64,000 nt of DNA from Paramuribaculum sp. GTDB taxonomy: Bacteria; Bacteroidota; Bacteroidia; Bacteroidales; Muribaculaceae. The notes beneath the pieces are model-generated. The model was not told where the DNA came from and ran no database searches. It was given only the letters and a program-made list of their open reading frames with translations. A program made the translations under genes and the position numbers. Positions 18,801-26,690 of this stretch are shown here, piece by piece (within the stretch, counting starts at the first letter, position 1; every line of letters starts with the position of its first letter). The stretch spans positions 186,001 to 250,000 of the forward strand of contig JAFLSD010000002.1 in the NCBI GenBank assembly GCA_022511125.1. The letters run 5' to 3'.

Positions 18801-18920
18801 ACCACATTGTCAGCACCCGAAATTCTGGATTTCCAACCGTCTATATCAGGAAATCCTGACACAGAGATTGAGATTGCTCCTCGTCGAGGATGGCTCATTT
18901 ATGTGAGAGAACAAAATTAA
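15861..18920 (+). CDS. Large secreted glycoside-hydrolase-like protein (1019 aa)
   Basis: The signal peptide is LIFLIIVLISNCSVMA. The N-terminal 600 residues are beta-rich, with Ig-like segments around residues 230-340 (EYYTFQVGIWN, TPGTYNGLLTINDNAGD). From about residue 660 a TIM-barrel-like region follows: MTTERLKEFTDSLHEKGAKV, WMVKNLGIDGIYLDDVSFDR around residues 775-790, IDLHSNTAF, and a C-terminal small beta domain. The paired Asp in GIYLDD are candidate catalytic or binding acids. It resembles DUF6067/GH123-like 'glycoside hydrolase domain' proteins of Bacteroidetes; the substrate is unknown. Its stop overlaps tail to tail with the GSCFA gene (TTAA). Confidence 0.78.
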   Translation: MKIKNLIFLIIVLISNCSVMAAEKAGIYEYRVPETGWPESFGNHRAVLEVKKAAKVVSLDFKWRRHDKAINNTRFLIINAQTGDTIDNIRRIEVNEEECNIQFGPVNSAGKYYFYYLPYNVQISQGFTRGGYLKPEPSPDDVWMGEAMKSRKIEKARIVAVESRTDFDSFYPMEIAATKKEEDAYVSNNSNNIYAFAEDRLNPIRMKNAIPVKWLDYRQGQEFHGIAAPNEYYTFQVGIWNPDKASLDSLSYKITPLEGPDGAIITPSDITCFNLEGIDPYGKSFTKKVDVGKGTVQPLWFGVDIKPNQTPGTYNGLLTINDNAGDSAVLPVSITVEGQNLEDRGDSNPLLMTRLRWLNSTLGIADTPIAPYGPVKISGDTLSCSYRSVVIDDNSGMPQQIISFGHEILASPMRFVITLKDGSIVKLNGLTDLKEQTQGHLTISNNASNELLDLELTATLDFDGMMNYNLTVVPKKDIDIADIRLELLVRKEIALYFFGIGLPGQDTPISYDGKWDTPEMTVNHYGVSMETSEKKQWLWPFDSYWIGNAFAGLQMELRGSDYTGPLLNVYRPKYPESWNNEGRGGFSIRTDEEDVTVTAYSGERSLKSGETLNYEFAFLITPVKEINIPKQFTDRYYHNGSRPMPTEEELQKGVKIVNVHHGNEVNPFINYPFMTTERLKEFTDSLHEKGAKVKIYYTLRELSNVLPELWAVRSLGDEVFRDGDGGGYNWLQEHLVTGYRPQWYVHFDGMAPAGVTADAAILTSESDSRWYNYYIEGLAWMVKNLGIDGIYLDDVSFDRRILKRMRRAMDQVKDGNLIDLHSNTAFSVGAANQYAEFFPYIDKVWFGESFLYDEMSPANWLVESSGIPFGLTGDMLYRGGNPWLGMQYGMTVRYPWYTEGVNCDPTEIWKIWDDFKIETAKMYGFWEEDVPVTASDPDVKVTVYRQDNGDLLLSIGNYTDETKKVNLNFDWSMLNLDPAKTTLSAPEILDFQPSISGNPDTEIEIAPRRGWLIYVREQN

Positions 18921-19888
18921 ATTCCGTTATTATTTTTAATCTGAGCCAAATAAGGATGTTCTCTAATTAAATCATCCTCCATTTGTTCTGTCACTTTTTG
19001 GAATTTATCGTACGTTGTTTCATCAGTGCCTTCGGTCAGCCTGTGAGCCTTACGAAGAGAGATTACGCGGGCTTTTCGAGCCAATTCCATAGTCTTTTCG
19101 TCGAAATAAGCCTCCTTAAAACGTTCGTAAATATACGCGACGGCCTGTTCAGAAGGATGCTTCATATCTTCGGCGTAGAAACGATAGTCCCTCAGATCGT
19201 CGGTCATGATCTCGTATGATGGGAAATAGTAAACATTCCCGTATTTTTTTAAAGTTTCATCAACTGCCAATGCCAAAGTGGCCTTCGATATAAAATTACC
19301 ATGCGCTCCGTCCGCCGTATGTCTCACCGGACTCACAGTCATTACCAGGTTGATATCAGGATTGATCATCCGAAGAGTTTCTACAGTCTGAGTCATCATT
19401 AGCACACATTCTTCGGGAGTCAACAAACGTCTTTCAAACATAGTTCCGGGCATTTTATGGCAGTTGGCCACAATTCTGCCCGTATCTTTCAGCCGGAAAA
19501 CGAATGCGGTGCCGAAGGTCAGTATAGCCGTTCCGGCCTCCTGCGTGTAACGTTTCATATCAAGCAGAATTTCGTTCAGCCGGTCCGCGACAGTTTTCCT
19601 GTCGGATCCGGCCAATTTCGTATGACTGTTCCACGAACGCCACAGCCCACCGGATTCAAAAAGTTCATCTTCGCTGAATTTATCTGCCAAAGCCATCCGA
19701 CTTACTGTCTGATAAATCGAGCTCGGATTATACAACGGTCCAAAAGGATTGCGCCTCACGTGAAACATCTCCCGCTCCAGCTTCTCGCCGATATTGTCGG
19801 CAAAACAGGATCCCAAAGTCAAAATTCCACTACGGTGACTGATTAATCCCTTGACTTTGTCGGGTTCGACTATAGTTCTAAAGTCCAT
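18917..19888 (-). CDS. GSCFA domain protein (323 aa)
   Basis: The family-naming motif is explicit: LTLGSCFADNIGEKL near the N-terminus, followed by NPFGPLYNPSSIYQ and, further on, LTFGTAFVF and MTVSPVRHTADG. GSCFA proteins (PF08885) have an SGNH/GDSL-like hydrolase fold; the GSCFA Ser and the later SPVRH would be the active-site regions. The substrate is unknown in the family. There is no signal peptide. The start at 19888 leaves a 4-nt gap after the upstream stop; ATG at 19906 would overlap it by 14 nt. It is co-transcribed with the OmpA-type lipoprotein. Confidence 0.9.
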   Translation of the reverse strand: MDFRTIVEPDKVKGLISHRSGILTLGSCFADNIGEKLEREMFHVRRNPFGPLYNPSSIYQTVSRMALADKFSEDELFESGGLWRSWNSHTKLAGSDRKTVADRLNEILLDMKRYTQEAGTAILTFGTAFVFRLKDTGRIVANCHKMPGTMFERRLLTPEECVLMMTQTVETLRMINPDINLVMTVSPVRHTADGAHGNFISKATLALAVDETLKKYGNVYYFPSYEIMTDDLRDYRFYAEDMKHPSEQAVAYIYERFKEAYFDEKTMELARKARVISLRKAHRLTEGTDETTYDKFQKVTEQMEDDLIREHPYLAQIKNNNGI

Positions 19889-19892
19889 TTTC

Positions 19893-21866
19893 TTACCATT
19901 TTTCATTTCCGGTGACGGTAAATTCCGTACGGCGGTTTATCTGATCAGCTACTTCGCGATCTTCTTCGTCGAGAGTGTCGATAAACGCCTCGTCGAGAAG
20001 CGTTCCTTCTTCAAATTGGGGATATTCGCGAGCTATTCGTTTCGTCACTCTCTTTGGTTGCGTTTTCCCATAACCGGTCCATGTCAGACGCTGTGGATTG
20101 ATACCCGCTTTGACAAGATAATCTACGACTGCCTTTGCTCTTCGCTCCGACAGATTTTTGTTGTAGCTCTCGCTTCCTTTACGGTCGGCATGTGCCGACA
20201 GTTCCACTTTTATTCCCGAATTTGTTTCCAGAACTTTAACCAAACCGTCCAATGCTTCCTTGGATTCCGGGCGTAAAGTTGCGCGGTCAAAATCATAGAA
20301 AATATTCTCCACTATGTTTGGTTCGGTCATCGAAGCCAGCATAAAGTCCACGGTATAGACAGCGTCTTCTTCGCTGTCGTCCGACTCAAACTCCTGACGG
20401 GCATTCATATAACCTTTTGCTCCGGCCAGCATGGTATATTCCACTCCCCTATCCAACGGAAGCTCAAAACTACCGTCGTCGCGAGTACGCGTCATCCGGT
20501 TCGATCCGTCCCGTCCTACTATTCTGATTGTAGCTCCTATGATCGGTTCCTCCTCGAAATCAGTCACTATCCCTTCTATGCGGATATTAAGGTCGGGCAA
20601 TTCAAAGGAATAGAGATTGTCGTATCCTCTGGCATCCCCACGCGAAGATGAAAAAAAGCCTGCTTCTTTATTCTCCACGAACGTAATACCGAAGTCATCG
20701 GAAGATGAATTGATTGGTTGACCCATATTTGCAACATCCCAGGTGCCATCTTTCTGAAGAGTAGCCCGGAAAATATCCAAACCTCCGAAACCCGGATGTC
20801 CGTCGCTCGCGAAATAAAATAGACTGTCCGATACCGCTGTCGGAAACATTTCCCGGCCAACCGTATTCACCTTCTTGCCGAGATTTTCCGGCCGTGCATT
20901 CTGGCGGTCGAGACGTAAACGCCATATATCCGTTTTACCTTCTCCTCCACGGCGGTCGGAGGTGAAATAAAGAAATTTACCATCCGGACTTACCGAAGGA
21001 TGAGCGAAATTAAAAGCCGAGTCGTTCAATAGCTCGAAAAGTTCGGGTTCGCCCCATTCGGCATCGGATCTTTTCGATATGAATATCCTGATTTTTTCAT
21101 CTGCTCCGTTTTCGCTGAAAGAACGGCTGAAAAACATGGTTTTACCGTCGGCGGATATGCTCGGGGCACCTTCGTCGCTTTCGGAGTTCACTTCGCCGTT
21201 TACAGGCTCGGGCGTTTGCCATACTCCTTGTTCATTTTTCTTCGACATCCATATATCGCCATTTTTCATGCCGGTGATTCCGCTCTTCGTCAGTCCGCTT
21301 ACATTTTCATTGGTTGTCGTGAAATAAAGGCGGTTGCCTCCATCCGCTAAAAACGGCGAATATTCCGAGCGGCGGGAATTGGCAAATTTTGCAGGACTTA
21401 CTCTGTATCTGGTTTTACGATTACCAGTTGATAAGGCCATTTTAGCACCGTTTCTTCCCGTTATGGCCTCCCGATTGGTGCTGTCGACCGTCAGATAGAG
21501 GTTGTAGGTTTCCAAAGCTTCCTTATATTTTCCGTCGGCATGAAGTTCCTTAGCCAAATTAAGCTGAAGCGAATCATTCCCGCTGTAGCGAATAGCATTT
21601 CGATAGGCAGCCGATGCCCTACCATGTCTTCCGATTCTCGATTCGCATTCGGCCAGCTTCCGAGCCACTTCTCCTCGTAGCGGGCGCTCTTTCTGCTTCT
21701 TCAGCGAATTATAAAGTTTCCTGTAAGTCTGAGCTGCATTGTAATATTCACCCCGCTGATATTGGGCGTCGGCCACACTCATTTTCGGAGTGTCACAACC
21801 CGATAGGATCATCACCAACGATAATCCCGCCAATAATTTTTGGAGTGAAAACAGCCCTTTTGCCAT
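19893..21866 (-). CDS. PorE-like OmpA-family lipoprotein with TPR and beta-propeller (657 aa)
   Basis: The domain order is: lipobox (LSGC, Cys24); TPR-like helices (about 30-150); a PD40/WD40-like propeller (about 160-410, with RLYFTTTNEN, GKTMFFSRSF, GKFLYFTSDRRGG, DSLFYFASDGHPG); a carboxypeptidase-regulatory-like beta domain (about 425-500, IEGIVTDFEEEPIIGATIRI); and a C-terminal OmpA peptidoglycan-binding domain (LSAHADRKGSESYNKNLSERR). This is the PorE architecture from the type IX secretion system. Related proteins occur widely in Bacteroidetes, so T9SS membership is not proven here. It anchors outer membrane to peptidoglycan. GSCFA follows immediately. Confidence 0.9.
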   Translation of the reverse strand: MAKGLFSLQKLLAGLSLVMILSGCDTPKMSVADAQYQRGEYYNAAQTYRKLYNSLKKQKERPLRGEVARKLAECESRIGRHGRASAAYRNAIRYSGNDSLQLNLAKELHADGKYKEALETYNLYLTVDSTNREAITGRNGAKMALSTGNRKTRYRVSPAKFANSRRSEYSPFLADGGNRLYFTTTNENVSGLTKSGITGMKNGDIWMSKKNEQGVWQTPEPVNGEVNSESDEGAPSISADGKTMFFSRSFSENGADEKIRIFISKRSDAEWGEPELFELLNDSAFNFAHPSVSPDGKFLYFTSDRRGGEGKTDIWRLRLDRQNARPENLGKKVNTVGREMFPTAVSDSLFYFASDGHPGFGGLDIFRATLQKDGTWDVANMGQPINSSSDDFGITFVENKEAGFFSSSRGDARGYDNLYSFELPDLNIRIEGIVTDFEEEPIIGATIRIVGRDGSNRMTRTRDDGSFELPLDRGVEYTMLAGAKGYMNARQEFESDDSEEDAVYTVDFMLASMTEPNIVENIFYDFDRATLRPESKEALDGLVKVLETNSGIKVELSAHADRKGSESYNKNLSERRAKAVVDYLVKAGINPQRLTWTGYGKTQPKRVTKRIAREYPQFEEGTLLDEAFIDTLDEEDREVADQINRRTEFTVTGNEKW

Positions 21867-21881
21867 ACTTTTACAGAAGTC

Positions 21882-22658
21882 TTACTGCAACTGACGTACT
21901 CTAACGTCAATGTCGGTGCCTTTGAATCTGTCGGTAATCGGCTTCAGATCGGTCTGACCGTAATGATACGGATAAAGTATCTTGGGGTGAATGGTTTCCG
22001 TAGCCTTGACAGCCTGAGCGGGAGTCATGGTATAAGGCTGGTTCACCGGCAGAAAAGCCACATCGATATCCTTCAAATCAGCCATTTCGGGAATATCCTC
22101 CGTATCGCCAGCTACATAAATCCTCAAGCCGTCGATATTGAAAACGAAACCGAGATCCTTTCTATCTTTCGGATGAAACTGTAGATGACCTTCTGTGGTG
22201 TTATATGCCGGAGTGCCGGTCACCGTGAAGTTTTCTGCCTGTATTTCCATCCTCTCACCTGGCAACATGACTTCTCCTTTGCCGAACAACTCTCTTACTC
22301 TGCCGTTTGTCACCAAAACGGTTTCTTTATCGGTCAATTCGTCCAAAGCCTTCTTATCAAAATGATCACCGTGCTCGTGAGTTACGAAAATCATATCAGC
22401 TTTCGGTAGCTTGGAAAAGTCGTTGCCGAACATCGTCACGGGATCGATGTAAATCAGAAAATTATTGAATTCCAACGCTATCGAACCGTGTTTGATGAAA
22501 ATCAAGTTTACGGGCACCCCATGGGGAGTTATGACGGTATCGTAAGCATAACCCAGGCTTTTGAATGTCTCTATTTTGTCCATATCCGATTTTTTTGCTT
22601 GTGCGGTTATTAAGCAGATTAATGAAAAAGTTAAGATTAACAGTCGTTTAAGTTTCAT
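21882..22658 (-). CDS. Exported metallo-beta-lactamase-fold hydrolase, UlaG-like (258 aa)
   Basis: The ATG at 22658 gives the signal MKLKRLLILTFSLICLITAQ. The metal motif HEHGDH (in VTHEHGDHFDKKAL) and the later AGDTEDIPEM and YPYHYGQTD segments identify a UlaG-type MBL-fold hydrolase binding two metals. Homologues annotated as UPF0173-like or UlaG-like act on varied esters or lactones; export makes a metabolic lactonase role less likely. The substrate cannot be read from sequence. The gap to the PorE-like gene is 15 nt, so they form an operon. Confidence 0.87.
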   Translation of the reverse strand: MKLKRLLILTFSLICLITAQAKKSDMDKIETFKSLGYAYDTVITPHGVPVNLIFIKHGSIALEFNNFLIYIDPVTMFGNDFSKLPKADMIFVTHEHGDHFDKKALDELTDKETVLVTNGRVRELFGKGEVMLPGERMEIQAENFTVTGTPAYNTTEGHLQFHPKDRKDLGFVFNIDGLRIYVAGDTEDIPEMADLKDIDVAFLPVNQPYTMTPAQAVKATETIHPKILYPYHYGQTDLKPITDRFKGTDIDVRVRQLQ

Positions 22659-22666
22659 GATAGTTC

Positions 22667-22674
22667 CAAAATTA
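22667..22674 (-). promoter_or_regulatory. -7 element immediately before the MBL-fold gene
   Basis: CAAAATTA on + reads TAATTTTG on -, ending only 8 nt before the ATG at 22658. A CAAA (TTTG on -) lies at 22692-22695 with a short 17-bp spacer. If real, the mRNA would be almost leaderless. Confidence 0.4.
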
Positions 22675-22695
22675 TGTTTTAGCCACTTACGCAAA

Positions 22696-22719
22696 TGCCG
22701 AAACCTTCCGGCTTCGGCA
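22696..22719 (-). terminator. Hairpin after the M23 peptidase gene
   Basis: TGCCGAAACC and GGCTTCGGCA pair with one mismatch around a 4-nt loop; the following U-rich stretch is short. It lies between the M23 gene and the start of the MBL-fold gene, so it would separate two transcription units. Confidence 0.45.
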
Positions 22720-22749
22720 CTATTTGCTTATTTTATCGTCTTCTGTTTC

Positions 22750-23586
22750 TTATTTTCTTCTCTTTGCAGGTTTTTTTGCCGCTTTTCCTTTTGGCGATTT
22801 GCTCACTTTGGCTTTGCTCGCTGTAGTTTTAGCACCGGCTGGCTTAGCATTCAACCCGCGGATAACCGAGCTTTTGTTGAAAGTGAACACATCTTTGTGA
22901 GTCACTTTATTCTTGAAGTCAATCAAAGCATTGGGGTTGATTGCCAGACCCATGTAGCGAGTCTCGAAATGGAGGTGCGGACCTGTGCTTCTGCCTGTAT
23001 TACCTCCTAAAGCTATCGGCTCGCCTGCTTTTACGCGTTGGTTGGGTTTCACCAGGAAGCGTGAGAGATGACCGTAAACAGTTTCCATTCCGTTATCGTG
23101 ACGGATCACTACATAGTAACCGTAACCCCCTTGTTCAAATTTAGTCAGACGGATCTTTCCGCTGAAAGCTGCTCTTACTGTATCGCCTACATGCAAATTG
23201 AGATCTACACCTTTGTGCATACGTCCGAAACGAGGACGCCAACCATAATCGCTTGTCATTATACCCGGAACCGGAGCATGATAATCAGAAACATCGATAT
23301 CCTTCACTTCCGGAATATAAGCGTTTCCGTAAGGATTAACGCTCTGACTCTCCCAATAGTTACCGAAAACTTCGCTTTCATCGGGTATTTCCACGCGATT
23401 GAGCTCGCTGAGATATTTCAATGTGTTAGCTATTTTTATATCGGCCGACATCGGCTTCTGCGATGCGAGGAGATTCTGATGTTCTTTGCTGTGTGCGTTA
23501 GGTTCTTTCACCTGTGCATCGGCATTAATGCTCGAAGTGGCTAAGAAAGTAAGTGTGAGCAGAGAGATTTTTTTTAACAAATTCAT
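22750..23586 (-). CDS. M23 (LytM-type) peptidoglycan endopeptidase (278 aa)
   Basis: It is predicted to cleave peptidoglycan cross-bridges in the periplasm. The ATG at 23586 gives the signal MNLLKKISLLTLTFLATSSI. Catalytic signatures are HKGVDLNLHVGD (His and Asp ligands) and GPHLHFETR (HxH), with GYGYYVVIRHDNGMETVYGH between. All zinc ligands are present, so an active enzyme is expected, unlike degenerate LytM activators. The C-terminal 30 residues are a Lys/Ala/Pro-rich tail (KAAKKPAKRRK) that could bind anionic cell wall polymers. It lies 31 nt downstream of ndk. Confidence 0.92.
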   Translation of the reverse strand: MNLLKKISLLTLTFLATSSINADAQVKEPNAHSKEHQNLLASQKPMSADIKIANTLKYLSELNRVEIPDESEVFGNYWESQSVNPYGNAYIPEVKDIDVSDYHAPVPGIMTSDYGWRPRFGRMHKGVDLNLHVGDTVRAAFSGKIRLTKFEQGGYGYYVVIRHDNGMETVYGHLSRFLVKPNQRVKAGEPIALGGNTGRSTGPHLHFETRYMGLAINPNALIDFKNKVTHKDVFTFNKSSVIRGLNAKPAGAKTTASKAKVSKSPKGKAAKKPAKRRK

Positions 23587-23617
23587 TTCGTTAAATCTTT
23601 TTATGTGAGTTGGTTTA

Positions 23618-24082
23618 TTAATCGATTTCAAGTTCCGAATAGACATATTTCAAGTTTGCCGGTGTCCATTCAAATATTTCTTCATCCTTGAAAAATCTCT
23701 TGATTTCGGCTGCTGCATCTTCAGGACTCGAAGAAGCGTGGATCACGTTTTCCTGATTGCTTGCGCTGAAGTCACCGCGGATAGTTCCCGGCAACGCATC
23801 GCGGCCGTTGGTCGCGCCTGTCATCAGTCTGACAACGTTTATCACGTCCTTACCGGCCAGACACATCACTATGACGGGCGAAGCCATCATTGATTTCAAG
23901 AGAACCGGAAAGAAACTCTTGTCTACCAGATGAGCATAATGTTCGCGGAGAAGCTCCTCGCTCAGACGCATCATCTTTATACCGCATATCACTAAACCTT
24001 TCTGCTGGAAACGATTTATAATCTGACCTACAAATCCGCGTTCCATTGCCGAGGGCTTGAATATGATAAGAGTCTTTTCCAT
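23618..24082 (-). CDS. ndk: Nucleoside diphosphate kinase (154 aa)
   Basis: It transfers the gamma phosphate from ATP to NDPs in the cytoplasm. The N-terminus MEKTLIIFKPSAMERGFVG matches the family ATP-site (KPxxxxRG). RLMTGATNGRDALPGTIRGD is the nucleotide-binding loop, and NVIHASSS carries the phosphorylated catalytic His. The length is typical. It has a well-formed promoter of its own and heads a unit with the M23 peptidase gene 31 nt downstream. Confidence 0.97.
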   Translation of the reverse strand: MEKTLIIFKPSAMERGFVGQIINRFQQKGLVICGIKMMRLSEELLREHYAHLVDKSFFPVLLKSMMASPVIVMCLAGKDVINVVRLMTGATNGRDALPGTIRGDFSASNQENVIHASSSPEDAAAEIKRFFKDEEIFEWTPANLKYVYSELEID

Positions 24083-24123
24083 ATTGATTTTACAATTTTT
24101 TTATTTTCAATTCGAATACAGTT

Positions 24124-24155
24124 CAAAAGTAGGGAATTTGAAATTTTAAAACAAA
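24124..24155 (-). promoter_or_regulatory. Promoter for ndk
   Basis: On the - strand: TTTG (complement of CAAA at 24152-24155), an exact 20-bp spacer, then TACTTTTG (complement of CAAAAGTA at 24124-24131). This is a full match to the Bacteroidetes consensus, with a leader of about 35 nt. Confidence 0.8.
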
Positions 24156-24494
24156 TTTAATAATCAATTTAATTCGTTTTTCGTCAATTTTACGCAAAAT
24201 GATACAGCGCAAACATCTAATTTACAAATACTTAAACTCCAATGTGAAATAAGTTTAAAAAAACCTACCAACCTTAAAAGCCATTTTTTGCCGGGTTAAC
24301 AAATCTAAATTTTTGTAATTTATTTCTTATAATTTTTAACATTCTGCTAAATTTTCCCACCTCTAACCCACTATTTTTTATCGAAAAATTCCCTTTCATT
24401 ATATCCCTCATAACTTTTTGCTTTTCAAGCGATAAAAGCCATTCTATCAATTATTTACCCTGAAAATGAGATTTATGCTTTACTAAACTTATTG

Positions 24495-24526
24495 CAAAGT
24501 TATAAATCATATTTAGGATTTGCAAG
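24495..24526 (-). promoter_or_regulatory. Orphan promoter in the recG-ndk gap
   Basis: On the - strand: CTTG (24526-24523), 20-bp spacer, TAACTTTG (24502-24495). It is as good as the ndk promoter yet lies more than 400 nt from the ndk start and 53 nt past the recG stop. Confidence 0.55.
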
Positions 24527-24578
24527 GAATCGGAAACTTCACCCGTTATTAATGGAATTTCAGCCCTATAAAGTCGTT

Positions 24579-26672
24579 TCAGCTGATCTGGCTCCAGTCG
24601 ACCGAACGGTTGAACAGAAGCGTCATCTCACGTCTTACTCCTGCGAGTTCGGGCGCCGAAAGCTCGGGATCGCTGTCGAGAGTATCACGTGCGGCGTCGC
24701 GAGCCAGCTGTACTATCTGTCCGTCGGTCGCCAGATTAGCTATCTTTAGTTCTATGGCCATGCCGCTTTGGAGAGTCCCTTCCAGATCGCCCGGGCCGCG
24801 CATTTTCAAATCTGCCTCCGCCACGAGGAAGCCGTCGGTCGTAGAAGTCATTATTTCGAGCCTTTTCCGCGTCTCTTTCGCTATTTTGGTTTTGGTCATG
24901 AGCACACAGAAGCTTTGATCGCCCCCGCGTCCCACCCTGCCGCGCAACTGATGGAGCTGCGACAATCCGAACCGTTCGGCATTCTCGATTATCATCGTCG
25001 TGGCGTTGGGCACGTTCACCCCCACTTCTATCACAGTGGTTGCCACCAATATATCTGCTTGATGAGTGGCGAAAAGCATCATCTGATGATCCTTCTCCGC
25101 CGGTTTCATCCGACCGTGCACATAGGCCACCCTATAGCTCGGAAAAGTTTCCTTAACCAACTGATAACCCACCTCGAGACTACGCATATCCACTTTCTCG
25201 TTTTCTTTTATCAGCGGATAGACTATATAGGCCTGACGCCCCTCTTTAAGCTGACGCCCAAGGGCTTTATACACGTCGAGACGGTTCTGGTCGTATCGCA
25301 GCGACGTATGGACCGGCTTTCTGCCCGGCGGCAGCTCATCGATCACCGAAACGTCAAGATCGCCGTAGACAGTCATCGCCAGAGTGCGCGGTATGGGCGT
25401 GGCCGTCATCACGAGAACATGCGGAGGCATGAAATTCTTCCCCCACAAACGGGCGCGCTGAGCCACTCCGAACCGATGCTGTTCGTCGATCACCACGAAG
25501 CCCAGATTCCTGAACTTCACATTGTCCTCGATTACGGCGTGGGTGCCTATCAGGATATGTAGCGTGCCGTCTTCCAATTGATTGTGTATCCGCTCGCGCG
25601 CTTTCCCCGGCGTTGAGCCGGTCAGCAGCTTCACGTTGATACCCATTGCTCCCACAAGCTTAGAAATGGTCTCATAATGTTGCGAAGCGAGAATCTCTGT
25701 GGGCGCCATCAGACAGGCCTGCGACCCGTTGTCAAGCGCTATAAGCATGCACATCAAAGCAACGAGCGTCTTGCCGCTGCCCACGTCGCCTTGCAGCAGT
25801 CGGTTCATCTGTCTTCCCGACCCTAAATCTGCTCTTATCTCCCTAATAACCTTCTTCTGAGCCTCCGTAAGCGGAAACGGCAGAAATTCATTATAGAAAC
25901 CATTGAAAAAACGCCCTATTTTCTTGAATTGATAGCCTGAACTCTTCCTGTCGCGGTTGCGGCAGTAGCGCAATATGTTGAGTTGCAGATAAAACAGTTC
26001 CTCGAATTTCAGCCTTTCGCGTGCTTTCTGCAATTGAGTGTGATTTTCCGGAAAATGTATCGCTTCCAAAGCCTCGCGCAGTTCCATAAGCCCCAATCTT
26101 TGCCTCAACGAGCGCGGCAGTGGATCCTTCACCGTCGGCAAAAGCGTCTGCCGTACTGTTTTCATTATCTCGTAGAGCGTCCGCGAAGTTATCGACCTGT
26201 TGCGCAGTTTCTCCGTCAGCGGATACACTCCCCTCATCCCCTTTTCACTCTCGGCCTTGGCCGCAGAGTCTATCTCCGGATGCACCATGCTCCAGCCATT
26301 GTTGAAGAAAGTCGGCTTCCCGAAAACCACATATTCCGTTCCGGGGAGGTATTTTTCACGTATCGACCGGATTCTGTTGAACCACACTATCTCCATGGCC
26401 CGCGAACCGTCGGTAAAAAGTCCCACAAGGCGGCTTTTCGAACCGTCGCCCTGTGTGGTGAACGAAATAAAGCGACCTCTGACCTGAACCGACGGCATTT
26501 CCCCCTCGAACGAAGCTATCTTGTAGATCTTGCTCCTATCTACATAACTGTGGGGATAATGCCTCACCATGTCGGCCACCGTACGGATACCGAGTTCCTT
26601 CTCCAGAAGCTCCCCTCGTTTGGGACCCACTCCCTTGACGTACTTGATATCAGTCCTCCTCAGCCTCTCCAT
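24579..26672 (-). CDS. recG: ATP-dependent DNA helicase RecG (697 aa)
   Basis: It unwinds branched DNA and remodels stalled replication forks. An N-terminal wedge/OB domain (KYVKGVGPKRGELL, then FEGEMPSVQVRGRFISF) is followed by SF2 helicase motifs: GDVGSGKTLVA (Walker A), APTEILASQH, LLTGSTPGKAR, DEQHRFGVAQR (DExH box), MTATPIPRTLAMT, TTVIEVGVNVPNA and QLRGRVGRG. The length fits the family. ispD ends 18 nt upstream, so ispD-recG is probably one transcript. Confidence 0.97.
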   Translation of the reverse strand: MERLRRTDIKYVKGVGPKRGELLEKELGIRTVADMVRHYPHSYVDRSKIYKIASFEGEMPSVQVRGRFISFTTQGDGSKSRLVGLFTDGSRAMEIVWFNRIRSIREKYLPGTEYVVFGKPTFFNNGWSMVHPEIDSAAKAESEKGMRGVYPLTEKLRNRSITSRTLYEIMKTVRQTLLPTVKDPLPRSLRQRLGLMELREALEAIHFPENHTQLQKARERLKFEELFYLQLNILRYCRNRDRKSSGYQFKKIGRFFNGFYNEFLPFPLTEAQKKVIREIRADLGSGRQMNRLLQGDVGSGKTLVALMCMLIALDNGSQACLMAPTEILASQHYETISKLVGAMGINVKLLTGSTPGKARERIHNQLEDGTLHILIGTHAVIEDNVKFRNLGFVVIDEQHRFGVAQRARLWGKNFMPPHVLVMTATPIPRTLAMTVYGDLDVSVIDELPPGRKPVHTSLRYDQNRLDVYKALGRQLKEGRQAYIVYPLIKENEKVDMRSLEVGYQLVKETFPSYRVAYVHGRMKPAEKDHQMMLFATHQADILVATTVIEVGVNVPNATTMIIENAERFGLSQLHQLRGRVGRGGDQSFCVLMTKTKIAKETRKRLEIMTSTTDGFLVAEADLKMRGPGDLEGTLQSGMAIELKIANLATDGQIVQLARDAARDTLDSDPELSAPELAGVRREMTLLFNRSVDWSQIS

Positions 26673-26690
26673 CCGTCCGTCGCCTCACTC

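Larger units (their letters stand above)
24083..24578 (-). other. 496-bp AT-rich intergenic region between recG and ndk
   Basis: No coding region is convincing. The left end carries the ndk promoter. The right end carries a second - strand promoter (24495-24526) pointing into an unannotated stretch of about 330 nt before ndk. An A7 run on the + strand at 24257-24263 would read as U7 in a - strand transcript. It could be a long leader or a small RNA, but no known RNA family is recognised. Confidence 0.4.
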
